In this document: positions 1 through 9,396 of the stretch, in pieces
Position numbering within the stretch: position 1 is the first letter of the stretch
Layout: each line of letters starts with the position of its first letter
DNA from: Deltaproteobacteria bacterium
GTDB taxonomy: Bacteria > Myxococcota_A > UBA796 > UBA2385
Direction of reading: 5' to 3'
DNA length: 10,561 nt
NCBI GenBank assembly: GCA_003694325.1
Contig: RFKJ01000164.1
Span: forward strand, 1-10,561
The notes under the pieces: model-generated
What the model saw: the letters and a program-made list of their open reading frames with translations, nothing else
Databases searched by the model: none
Told to the model about the DNA's origin: nothing
Program-made: the position numbers and the translations under genes

Positions 1-1
1 C

Positions 2-2983
2 TCCCGGGCCGCCCACGAGCGGGCCCAGAAGCTGAACGAGGAGCGGAAGACGCTGCTCACCCTCCGGGACGGACAGAAGGTGCTGGACCCGGAACTCCGG
101 AGCGCGGCGGAGAGGGCCCGGGACGAGGCCGAGGCCCGGCGACGGGAGGCCGCCCGGGCGGTGGAGCAGGCCCAGGCCGCCGTGCGCTGGCACCGACAGG
201 CCGCCGAGCTCGCCGCGGCGGTGGTCGACGCCCGTGGCGCCCTCGACCGGGCGACCGAGGCGTGGAACCGGGCCGCCCCCCGGCGGATGGCACTGGACCG
301 GGCGCGGCGCGCGTGGCCGCTGCGGGATGCCTTCGCCCGCCTCGACCGACTGCAGCGGGAATCCGAGCAGAGACAGCAGCGGTACTCCGACCTCCAGCAG
401 CGTCGGGCCCAGGCCGACCGCCGCGTGGACCAGGCCGAGGCTGCCCACCGGCGGGCGCACGCCGACCTGGCCCGAGCCTGCCAGGCGCTGGCCGACCAGG
501 TCCAGGCGCGACTGGACCGGGCGATCCAGGCCCGTCGGGAGGACCAGGGATGGCTCGATGCGCACCCCGATCACCGGCGATTTGCCGACCGCGGGGTGGT
601 GGACGACATCCAGCGGCAGCTCCAGCGCCGCCGGAGCCGGGTCGGCCGGAGAGCCGAGCTGCAGCAGGCGCTGGACCGGGCGCGAGACGCCCTGCCGGCC
701 GCCCGGGCGGCCGTCGACGCCGCCGTCCAGGCGGCGCGAGACGCCGACGCTGCCGTCGCAGCGCACGAAGCCCGGGTCCAGGCAGCCCGGGACGCCCTCG
801 CCACCCACGACCTCGCGGCGCTGGACCGGCGGGCCGCCGAGCTCGACACCCGCCAGCGGGCGCTGGGGCGGATGGCCGCCCTGGCCGAGCGCGCCGCCGC
901 CATCGCCCGCAACCGGGACGCGGCCGATGGGAAGCGGACGCAGGCCGAGCGCGCCATGGACGAGGCCCGGCAGCAACTCGCCGCGCTGTCCGAGGAGGCG
1001 TCGGCGCTGGCGCCCCGCCTGGAGGAAGCCCGCCAGGCCCGGGATCGGGCCCGGGCCGCCATGGACCACGCCGACCTCCGCAAGACCCTGGAGCCCGGCC
1101 AGCCGTGTCCCGTCTGCGGAAGCACGGAGCACCCCTGGGCGGACGGCTCGCCGCTGGCGGGCCTGCACACCGAGCTGCAGCAGCGGGTCGAGGAGCTCGA
1201 GGAAGAACAGCAGCGCATCGACCAGCAGCGAGCGGCGGCCCGAGCCCGCCACGAGGGGGCCTCGCGCGACGCCCGGCAGGCCCGGGAGGATGCCGCCCGG
1301 GCCGCCGAGCAGCTCGATTCCCTCACCCGCCAGTGGCGCGACGAAGCCCCCGCGGCCGGCCTCGATCCGGACACCGATCCGGCGCGCGCCGACACCGGGA
1401 TCGCCGAGGCGCAGCAGGCGCTCGACGACGACCGCCGATCCCTCCGGCAGCGGCAGGACCGGGCGCGGACGGCCCGCGAGGCGCTGACCCGGGCCCAGGA
1501 GGAGCTGGACGCGGCCCGGAAGGCCGCCGGCACGGCGGCACGGACCGCCACCGAGGCACAGCGCCACCAGGAGCAGACCCGCGCGACCATCGCCCGCATC
1601 GAAACCGAGCTGGGCAGCATCGACGCCCAGCTCACCGAGCTGACCGCCGACCTCACCTCCACCCTCACCCCGGCCGACGGCGTCGAGCCGGCCGTCTCCG
1701 ACGCCGCCGCCCAGCTCGACGACCCCGACGGGCTCATCGCCCGGCTGCGCGAAGCCGGCCAGGCCTGGAGCCGCCGGGTCGCCCGGATGGAGCGGGCCAC
1801 CGAGGCCATCGACCGGCTCCGGGCGCGGGTGGGGGCCGACCGCCAGCGGGCCGAGGAGGCCGGTCGGGACGTCGCCGCCGAAGACCTCGCCGCGGCGTCG
1901 ACCCCCTCGCCTCCGGCAGGCCTCGACGTCGCCGACGCCACCGCCTGGCTGGAGGCCGAGGTCGAGCGACGGAGCCGGGCGCTGCAGGCGGCCGCCCAGG
2001 CCCGGGCCGAGGCCGTACAACAGCGCGACGACCTGCAGAGCGAGCTGACCGCCGCCCGGGGCGCCGCCGACCAGGCCGCCGCGGAGGCCCGGCGGGCCGC
2101 CGACGACGCCCGGGCCCAGGCCGAGCGTCTCGGAATGGACGACGGCGCCATCGCGGCCCTCCGGGCGCGCCCGGAATCCTGGCTGGACGACGAGGCCCGG
2201 GCGCTGGCGGCGCTCGACGAAGCCCGCAAGGAGGCCGAGACCCGCTGGCAGGAGCGCCGCCAGCGCCAGGAGGACCACTCCGCCGACGCCCCGGGCCTCG
2301 ACGCCGATGCCGCCGAGGCCGCCCTGCAGCAGGCCCGGGAGGCCCTCGCCGAGGCCGACGACGCCCGGGCATCGGCCCTGGCCACCCTGCAGGCCGACGA
2401 CCAGGCCAGGCAACAGGTCCAGGACTTCGAGCGCCGGCTCGCCGAGCACGACGAGCGTGCTGATCCCTGGCTCGCCCTCGACCAGTGCATCGGTTCGGCC
2501 AGCGGCGACACCTTCAAGCGCTTCGCCCAGTCCCTGACCCTGGACCTGCTGCTGGAGCAGGCCAACCTCCACCTCCACGAGCTGCACCGCCGCTACAGCC
2601 TGGCCCGCGTCGGCGGGACCGACCTCGACCTGCTGGTGATCGATCACGACCTCGGCGACGAACCGCGGACCATCCAGAGCCTGTCGGGCGGCGAGTCCTT
2701 CCTCACCTCCCTGGCCCTCGCCCTGGCCCTGTCCAGCCTGTCGTCGCAGGACGTGCGCATCGAGAGCCTGTTCATCGACGAGGGCTTCGGGACCCTGGAC
2801 GACCGGACCCTGGGCATGGCGCTGTCCGTCCTCGAAAACCTGCAGGCCAGCGGGCGGCAGGTCGGGATCATCTCCCACGTCGGGGACCTCGCCTCCCAGA
2901 TCCCCGTCCAGGTGAAGGTCGAGCCCCAGGGAGGGGGCCGCAGCACCGTGTCCGTGGTGGACGTGTCCGTGGGGGAATTCTGA
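2..2983 (+). CDS. sbcC: Exonuclease subunit SbcC (Rad50-like ATPase), 5'-truncated by window edge
   Basis: This is the C-terminal 993 residues of the SbcC subunit of the SbcCD nuclease. In this family SbcC is a Rad50-like ATPase that partners the SbcD nuclease to cut hairpins and blocked DNA ends in the cytoplasm. The reading frame is open to the window edge, so the N-terminal Walker A lobe and true start lie upstream; the ATG at 80 is internal. Numbering from base 2, a long Ala/Arg/Gln/Glu coiled coil is interrupted by a zinc-hook CPVCGS motif (Cys369, Cys372). A second coil arm of about 450 residues follows. The C-terminal ATPase lobe has the ABC signature LSGGES (894-899), Walker B ending in D926-E927 followed by GFGTLD, and a switch histidine in ISHVGD (H959). 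The GC-rich coil is Ala/Asp/Arg biased like many high-GC homologues. Family assignment is very secure; full length is unknown. Confidence 0.95.
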   Translation, partial: SRAAHERAQKLNEERKTLLTLRDGQKVLDPELRSAAERARDEAEARRREAARAVEQAQAAVRWHRQAAELAAAVVDARGALDRATEAWNRAAPRRMALDRARRAWPLRDAFARLDRLQRESEQRQQRYSDLQQRRAQADRRVDQAEAAHRRAHADLARACQALADQVQARLDRAIQARREDQGWLDAHPDHRRFADRGVVDDIQRQLQRRRSRVGRRAELQQALDRARDALPAARAAVDAAVQAARDADAAVAAHEARVQAARDALATHDLAALDRRAAELDTRQRALGRMAALAERAAAIARNRDAADGKRTQAERAMDEARQQLAALSEEASALAPRLEEARQARDRARAAMDHADLRKTLEPGQPCPVCGSTEHPWADGSPLAGLHTELQQRVEELEEEQQRIDQQRAAARARHEGASRDARQAREDAARAAEQLDSLTRQWRDEAPAAGLDPDTDPARADTGIAEAQQALDDDRRSLRQRQDRARTAREALTRAQEELDAARKAAGTAARTATEAQRHQEQTRATIARIETELGSIDAQLTELTADLTSTLTPADGVEPAVSDAAAQLDDPDGLIARLREAGQAWSRRVARMERATEAIDRLRARVGADRQRAEEAGRDVAAEDLAAASTPSPPAGLDVADATAWLEAEVERRSRALQAAAQARAEAVQQRDDLQSELTAARGAADQAAAEARRAADDARAQAERLGMDDGAIAALRARPESWLDDEARALAALDEARKEAETRWQERRQRQEDHSADAPGLDADAAEAALQQAREALAEADDARASALATLQADDQARQQVQDFERRLAEHDERADPWLALDQCIGSASGDTFKRFAQSLTLDLLLEQANLHLHELHRRYSLARVGGTDLDLLVIDHDLGDEPRTIQSLSGGESFLTSLALALALSSLSSQDVRIESLFIDEGFGTLDDRTLGMALSVLENLQASGRQVGIISHVGDLASQIPVQVKVEPQGGGRSTVSVVDVSVGEF

Positions 2984-3042
2984 CTTCGCCGCCTGCCGCG
3001 GGGAAGGAGGGGCCCTCGCCGGCTCGACGGGTACAGGGTGCG

Positions 3043-3111
3043 GCGGGCGCGGGTCGCGGTGCCGCGGGCGCGGGCGCGGGTCGCGGTGCCGCGGGCGCGG
3101 GTCGGGGTGCG
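3043..3111. repeat. GC-rich 21-base tandem repeat, three imperfect copies
   Basis: Three head-to-tail copies of a unit reading GCGGGCGCGGGTCGCGGTGC plus one C lie at 3043-3063, 3064-3090 and 3091-3111. The second copy carries an extra 6-base CGCGGG insertion and the third has two late changes. The repeat lies between the sbcC stop and the lipoprotein promoter. It can be read in frame with the downstream lipoprotein, but the lipoprotein signal peptide starts well after it, so I treat it as non-coding. Its role is unknown; slippage-generated filler is the simplest explanation. Confidence 0.75.
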
Positions 3112-3153
3112 GCCAACGGGCCGCCAGAGTGCCGGCCGCGCACTCGACCGGAG

Positions 3154-3183
3154 CCGGCGGGCGACCGGCCCGCTCCCCGCCGG
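3154..3183. promoter_or_regulatory. 8-bp inverted repeat just upstream of the -10 box
   Basis: CCGGCGGG at 3154-3161 is matched by its perfect reverse complement CCCGCCGG at 3176-3183, leaving a 14-base loop. The right arm ends two bases before the TACAAT hexamer, so the dyad covers the -35/spacer region of the putative promoter. It could be an operator, or a hairpin that helps end sbcC transcription; no U-tract follows. At this base composition such dyads also arise by chance. Confidence 0.3.
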
Positions 3184-3185
3184 GC

Positions 3186-3191
3186 TACAAT
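3186..3191 (+). promoter_or_regulatory. Putative -10 element (TACAAT) for the lipoprotein-helicase run
   Basis: TACAAT matches the sigma-70 -10 consensus at five of six positions and stands out in a very GC-rich gap. It lies 71 bases before the ATG at 3263. No convincing -35 is present; the nearest candidate, GCGACC at 3161-3166, is weak and spaced 19 bases. If real, it would drive the MopE-type lipoprotein and perhaps the downstream genes. Confidence 0.45.
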
Positions 3192-3262
3192 GCCGCGAGC
3201 CGGGCCCGGGCAGCCTCTCCCGGTGCGCCGACACCGGCCCTCGATCGCACGCGGAGACCGAC

Positions 3263-4339
3263 ATGGCAATCACTTCTCTCCTGCTCGCCGCGACCCTGCT
3301 GGCCGCTTGCGGTGACAAGGGTGATGGCGGCTCCGACTCCGGCTCCGCCGACGGGGGCATCTCCGACGGCGGCAGCGCCGACGGGGGCACCGCCGACGGC
3401 GGCGGCGCCGACGGGGGCAGCGCCGACGGCGGCAGCGCCGACGAGGACCGCGACCAGGACGGCTACGTCGCCGGCCGCGACTGCGACGACACGAACCCCG
3501 ACGTCCACCCCGGCGCGACCGAGGTCTGCAACGGCGTCGACGACGACTGCAACGATCTCGTCGACGACAACGCCCGCGACATGGTCACCATGTACCCGGA
3601 CATGGACGGGGACGGCTACGGCAATCCCCTGGCCGGGCAGCAGTTCTGCCCCGACGACATCCCGGCCGAGGGATACGTCGACAACGACGCGGACTGCCGC
3701 GACTCCGATGCCAGCGTCAACCCCGACGGCACGGAGATCTGCGACGACGACAACCGGGACGAGGACTGCGACGGACTGCGGGACGACGAGGATCCCAACA
3801 CCCACCCCGACAGCATGTCGACCTTCTACGCCGACATGGATCTCGACGGCTACGGCGACCGAAACCGGACCATCCAGGGCTGCGATGCCGGGGACATCCG
3901 TGCCCTGAACAACATCGACTGCGACGACAGCAACCCCGAGGTTGGCCCCGACAGCACCTGCGCCCCCTGGGATGGGAGCTGGGTCGGCGCCCTCGACGTG
4001 TCGGTCGAAGGGGTCTACGGCTACAGCGGCACCTGCGACGACACCGGCACGGTCATCGTCTCCGACGCCTCCAGCGTGCAGGTCACCGGCACCGTCACCT
4101 GCAACTACTACGACTACTACCCGGTGACCCTCACCCTGTACGGCACCATCGACTACCCCTGGGACGTGACCGGCTACTGGCAGGACACCATGAACTGGTG
4201 GGATGGCGCCGGCGGGGAGACCTCCCTGTCCGGCCAGTTCTCCGCGGACGGGTCGACCCTCGTCCTGGAGTTGCACGGCCTGGGAGATTTCCTCGGGTAC
4301 GAAGTCACCGCCGACGGCACCTGGACGGTGACCCGCTGA
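3263..4339 (+). CDS. Lipoprotein with MopE-type putative metal-binding modules
   Basis: A 358-residue predicted lipoprotein. The start at 3263 is chosen because it gives a compact signal peptide ending in the lipobox LAAC (Cys16) and has GGAG six bases upstream; a longer in-frame reading from 3038 would bury the signal. After Cys16 comes a spacer of six SADGG-like pentapeptides (28-57). Three Asp/Cys-rich modules of the MopE putative metal-binding type follow. Module 1 (62-101) is canonical, with DQDGY, DCDD and CNGVDDDC. Module 2 (about 111-175) has DGDGYG, DADC and EICDDD. Module 3 (about 189-230) has DLDGYG and DCDD but lacks the final CNG-DDDC part. Residues 236-358 look beta-rich, with Cys258 and Cys280 possibly paired. 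Related modules occur in the surface protein MopE of Methylococcus and widely in myxobacterial surface proteins. Calcium or other metal binding is inferred from the Asp motifs. The function is unknown. Confidence 0.85.
   Translation: MAITSLLLAATLLAACGDKGDGGSDSGSADGGISDGGSADGGTADGGGADGGSADGGSADEDRDQDGYVAGRDCDDTNPDVHPGATEVCNGVDDDCNDLVDDNARDMVTMYPDMDGDGYGNPLAGQQFCPDDIPAEGYVDNDADCRDSDASVNPDGTEICDDDNRDEDCDGLRDDEDPNTHPDSMSTFYADMDLDGYGDRNRTIQGCDAGDIRALNNIDCDDSNPEVGPDSTCAPWDGSWVGALDVSVEGVYGYSGTCDDTGTVIVSDASSVQVTGTVTCNYYDYYPVTLTLYGTIDYPWDVTGYWQDTMNWWDGAGGETSLSGQFSADGSTLVLELHGLGDFLGYEVTADGTWTVTR
3344..3433 (+). repeat. In-frame 15-base repeat (six copies) with a 30-base higher-order period
   Basis: This stretch encodes residues 28-57 of the lipoprotein as six pentapeptides of the form xADGG (one is ISDGG). 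Synonymous Gly codons alternate strictly, GACGGGGGC then GACGGCGGC, so the real duplicated unit is 30 bases: 3344-3373, 3374-3403 and 3404-3433. Three more codons (Ser-Ala-Asp) continue the pattern. It forms a flexible acidic spacer between the lipid anchor and the metal-binding modules, and copy number could vary by slippage. Confidence 0.9.
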
Positions 4340-4369
4340 GCCGTCGCATCCCCCCTCCCGGCCAGGCCG

Positions 4370-6820
<2,451 letters not shown>

Positions 6821-6855
6821 ACCCCCCCAAGCCGCGTCCCACCCCGGAGATGGCG

Positions 6856-8583
6856 ATGTCCTGGACCCCCTATGTTGGCGACCGCTACCTCTCCTGGCAC
6901 GAGATCGCCGGATGGTGCCACGCCCTCGCCAAGGCCCACCCCGACCTCGTGACCCTCGACCGGATCGGCACCACGCGCCACGGCAACGGGCTGCTCCTGC
7001 TCACCATCGCCACCGGGCGCGGCCGGAGAAGCGTGGCCGACCGCAGCGCCTTCTGGCTCGACGGCGGCACCCACGCCGCCGAGTGGGCCGGCGTGATGAG
7101 CGCCCTCTACACGGTCAGCCGCTGGGTCGAGGGGCTGGTGGAGGGCGACCCGTCGCTCACCGACTGGTTCTCCCGCCACGCCGCCTTCGTGCTTCCCTGC
7201 ATGAGCCCGGACGGCTACCAGGCGATGCACGACGGCGCCCCCTTCCTGCGATCCACCCTCCGCCCCCCGCGGCCCGGCCAGCTCCGGGTCGGCCTGGAAC
7301 CGCGGGACATCGACGGCGACGGCGAGGTCCGGTGGATGCGGTGGCGGCACCCGGCGGGCCCCTACGTCGAGGACGAGACGCTGCCGCTGTACATGCGCAA
7401 TCGCCGGGTGGACGACGATCCGTCTCGGGCCTTCTTCGTCGCCTCCGAGGGGGAGTTCCTGGAGTGGGACGGGCACCGCTGGATCGCCGCCCCGCTGCGG
7501 CACGGCCTCGATCTCAACCGCAACTTCCCCGGCCACTGGGCCCCGTTCTCCATGTTCGGCATGGACGGGGGCGACATCCCCCTCTCCGAGCCCGAGTCAC
7601 GCGCCGTCGTCGACGCCCTCCGGGCCCGGCCCGGCATCGCCGCCGCCGTGACCAACCACACCTACACTGGCGCCCTGCTGACCCAGCCCTACCGGGATCC
7701 GTCTCCGCTCTCCGACCAGGACATCGCGCTCATGGAGATCCTGGGCCAGGACGCGGTGCGGGGGACCGGCTACCGCTGCATCCGGGTCCACCCCGACTTC
7801 GTCTACGACCCCAGCAAGCCCATCGTCGGGGTCTGGGCCGACACCCTCAGCACGGTGTTCGGCATCCCCGGCTACACCCTCGAGCTGTGGGATCCCTTCG
7901 CCGCCGCCGGGTTCACCAACGACGACCCCGCCACCTTCTTCCGCCTGCCCACCGACGACCAGCTCCGGCCGCTGTTCGCCCACTTCACCGGGCCCGGGGC
8001 CGCCGATGACGCGGTCCGCCCGTGGCGCCCCTTCCAGCACCCCCAGCTCGGCCCGGTCGAGATCGGGGGCCTCGACTACCTGCGCACCGTGCGCAACCCC
8101 CCCACCGCCCTGCTGGCCACGGAGTGCGCCCGCAGCCACACGGTCGCCGACCGCATCCGCATGGCGCTGCCCGACCTGGCGGTGCGGGTCGTGGAGAAGC
8201 GCCTCCCCGGCGGTCTCCGCTCCGTCGAGGCCATCGCCGAGAACCTGGGCTTCCTGTCCACCGGCGGGCTGCCCTACGCCGAACAGCGCAACCTCGTATC
8301 CACCGTCCAGTTGCGGCTGGAGCCCCACGCGGGCGCGCGAATCGTCGCCGGCGAAGCCGCCGTCGATCTGGGCCACATCGACGGCTGGGGCGCCATGCGC
8401 ATCGCCGGCTCCCGCCACCCGCTGTACCCCAATCTCCCGGCTCGGGGTCACCGGCGCGCCGTCCGCTGGGTGGTCGAAGGCGACGGGCCGGTCACCGTGC
8501 ACTGGACCGGCGCCCGCGCCGGCAACGGCGCCACCACCAGCGTCCCGTCCATGCCGGCCGATCCGTCGTCCGGCGCGGGGTAG
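6856..8583 (+). CDS. M14 family zinc carboxypeptidase
   Basis: A 575-residue metallopeptidase of the carboxypeptidase A (M14) family. Zinc ligands are visible as HAAE (His73, Glu76) and TNHTY (His268). The substrate carboxylate-binding pair is in LNRNFP (Asn221, Arg222), and the catalytic glutamate is in TLELWDP (Glu343). The segment between Glu76 and Asn221 is longer than in pancreatic carboxypeptidase A and contains a RDIDGDGEVRW stretch, as in a bacterial subgroup of M14 enzymes I recall. From about 395 (HPQLGPVEIGG) a C-terminal, probably beta-rich domain begins. I chose ATG 6856 over 6850 because GGAG at 6846-6849 is spaced six bases from 6856 but abuts 6850. No signal peptide or membrane segment follows either start, which is unexpected for a digestive M14 enzyme and suggests a cytoplasmic or non-classically exported protein. 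The substrate is unknown. It begins 35 bases after the helicase gene. Confidence 0.9.
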   Translation: MSWTPYVGDRYLSWHEIAGWCHALAKAHPDLVTLDRIGTTRHGNGLLLLTIATGRGRRSVADRSAFWLDGGTHAAEWAGVMSALYTVSRWVEGLVEGDPSLTDWFSRHAAFVLPCMSPDGYQAMHDGAPFLRSTLRPPRPGQLRVGLEPRDIDGDGEVRWMRWRHPAGPYVEDETLPLYMRNRRVDDDPSRAFFVASEGEFLEWDGHRWIAAPLRHGLDLNRNFPGHWAPFSMFGMDGGDIPLSEPESRAVVDALRARPGIAAAVTNHTYTGALLTQPYRDPSPLSDQDIALMEILGQDAVRGTGYRCIRVHPDFVYDPSKPIVGVWADTLSTVFGIPGYTLELWDPFAAAGFTNDDPATFFRLPTDDQLRPLFAHFTGPGAADDAVRPWRPFQHPQLGPVEIGGLDYLRTVRNPPTALLATECARSHTVADRIRMALPDLAVRVVEKRLPGGLRSVEAIAENLGFLSTGGLPYAEQRNLVSTVQLRLEPHAGARIVAGEAAVDLGHIDGWGAMRIAGSRHPLYPNLPARGHRRAVRWVVEGDGPVTVHWTGARAGNGATTSVPSMPADPSSGAG

Positions 8584-8586
8584 GAT
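8581..8586 (+). promoter_or_regulatory. Putative -10 element (TAGGAT) for a leaderless lipoprotein mRNA
   Basis: TAGGAT fits the TAnnnT pattern and ends six bases before the ATG at 8593. There is no Shine-Dalgarno sequence in that gap, so transcription would start at or next to the start codon, as in leaderless mRNAs. The first three bases are also the TAG stop codon of the carboxypeptidase gene. No clear -35 is seen. The alternative is translation of the lipoprotein by coupling from the carboxypeptidase gene. Confidence 0.45.
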
Positions 8587-8592
8587 CGCGCC

Positions 8593-8994
8593 ATGCCCAC
8601 CCGATGCGGCCTCCCGCTGCTCCTGCTCCTGTCGGCCACCGCCTGCGGACACCGAGGGTGGCAGCCCGACGACGACGATGCCGGCCACGATGGCGGCCAC
8701 GATGGCGGTGCCGACGACCACGAGGCCGAGGCCCGGTTCGCCCGGGACTACGCCGAGGCCATCTGCCAGTACTACGTCGACTGCGACCTGCTGGAGATCG
8801 CCGGCGGCGATCTCGAGACCTGCATCGAGGTCAACGAGGAGTCCGTCCTGGCCTGGTTGCTCTCCGATTCCTGTGAATTCGATCCCTCGCTGACCGACGA
8901 CTGCCTCGACGAAGTGGCGGCCCTGAGCTGCGACCCCACCGGCGCCCGGATGGACGCCTGTGAATCCCTGTGCGGCGACTCGGAGACGCCATGA
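8593..8994 (+). CDS. Small eight-cysteine lipoprotein, first of a tandem pair
   Basis: A 133-residue predicted lipoprotein of unrecognised family. The signal peptide has a Leu-rich core and a lipobox ending ATAC (Cys18). An acidic spacer with GHDG repeats (26-43) leads to a compact domain with cysteines at 58, 64, 77, 94, 104, 113, 123 and 127. Eight cysteines in an exported protein suggest four disulfides. It is clearly paralogous to the next gene: six of the seven gaps between cysteines are identical, and aligned motifs include YAEAIC/YAQAVC, CEFDP/CDYDP and CLDEVA/CVDEIA. No SD precedes the ATG, which lies nine bases after the carboxypeptidase stop and behind a -10-like box. Its stop overlaps the next start as ATGA. 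Small Cys-rich lipoproteins with D/G-rich spacers are common in myxobacteria, but I cannot name a function. Confidence 0.85.
   Translation: MPTRCGLPLLLLLSATACGHRGWQPDDDDAGHDGGHDGGADDHEAEARFARDYAEAICQYYVDCDLLEIAGGDLETCIEVNEESVLAWLLSDSCEFDPSLTDDCLDEVAALSCDPTGARMDACESLCGDSETP
8683..8706 (+). repeat. Two exact tandem copies of a 12-base unit inside the lipoprotein linker
   Basis: GGCCACGATGGC occurs twice without a gap (8683-8694 and 8695-8706), encoding Gly-His-Asp-Gly twice in the spacer after the lipid anchor. It keeps the frame, so changes in copy number would only lengthen or shorten the linker. Confidence 0.85.
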
Positions 8995-9359
8995 TCCCCA
9001 CCATCGCCCTGCTCGTCCCGGCGCTGCTCGCCTGCGGCAGCCCCTCCGCCGGCACCGGGGACCCCGGCGACGGCGGCGTCGCCGGTCCGCTGCCGGCCGA
9101 CGACTTCGCCGCGGAGTACGCCCAGGCGGTCTGCTCCTGGTACGAGGACTGCGGGGTGCTCGTCGAGGTGTACGAGACCTGGGAGGACTGCCTGCGCCAC
9201 TACGAGGACGCCATGAACACCTACGTGGACCAGGCCGCCTGCGACTACGACCCGGCGCTGGGCCGCGCCTGCGTCGACGAGATCGCCACGATCCCCTGCG
9301 ACAAGACCGGCTACCACTGGAGCGACGACAGCCCCTGCCTGTCGATGTGCGGCGAGTAG
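8991..9359 (+). CDS. Small eight-cysteine lipoprotein, second of a tandem pair
   Basis: A 122-residue predicted lipoprotein, paralogue of the preceding gene. The ATG at 8991 is preferred over an in-frame ATG at 8970. It sits five bases after GGAG (8982-8985), overlaps the upstream stop as ATGA, and gives a clean signal peptide with lipobox LLAC (Cys15). A Gly/Asp/Pro linker (16-37) precedes a domain with cysteines at 48, 54, 67, 84, 94, 103, 116 and 120. Spacing is 6, 13, 17, 10, 9, 13, 4, against 6, 13, 17, 10, 9, 10, 4 in the neighbour. The only change is a three-residue insertion before the last pair. Sequence between cysteines has diverged strongly, so the duplication is old or the surfaces are under diversifying selection. 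The overlap suggests translational coupling and similar amounts of both proteins. No function is recognised. Confidence 0.87.
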   Translation: MIPTIALLVPALLACGSPSAGTGDPGDGGVAGPLPADDFAAEYAQAVCSWYEDCGVLVEVYETWEDCLRHYEDAMNTYVDQAACDYDPALGRACVDEIATIPCDKTGYHWSDDSPCLSMCGE

Positions 9360-9396
9360 CCAGCCCCCCCCCCGCCCGGGCGATAGGCACGCCGAC

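Noticed and set aside
262..2463. 733-codon open frame on the + strand in another phase within sbcC
   Set aside because: Composed almost only of Pro, Gly, Arg and Ala with no motif; an out-of-phase reading of sbcC.
571..2565. 664-codon open frame on the - strand opposite sbcC, Ser/Ala/Arg-rich
   Set aside because: It lies wholly opposite a gene with unmistakable SbcC motifs, and its low-complexity Ser/Ala/Arg content is what GC-rich codon bias produces on the opposite strand.
3038..3262. N-terminal extension of the MopE-type lipoprotein through the tandem repeat
   Set aside because: It would place 75 Arg/Pro-rich residues before an otherwise perfect lipoprotein signal peptide, while ATG 3263 has a GGAG at proper spacing.
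3344..3442. CRISPR-like direct repeats
   Set aside because: Repeats are contiguous 15-base coding units without spacers and keep the lipoprotein frame.
9382..9396. A second TAGG-type leaderless promoter before hemH, by analogy with 8581
   Set aside because: The bases around ATAGGCAC do not give a TAnnnT hexamer at the right distance, and the ATG is nine bases from AGG, so no claim is made.
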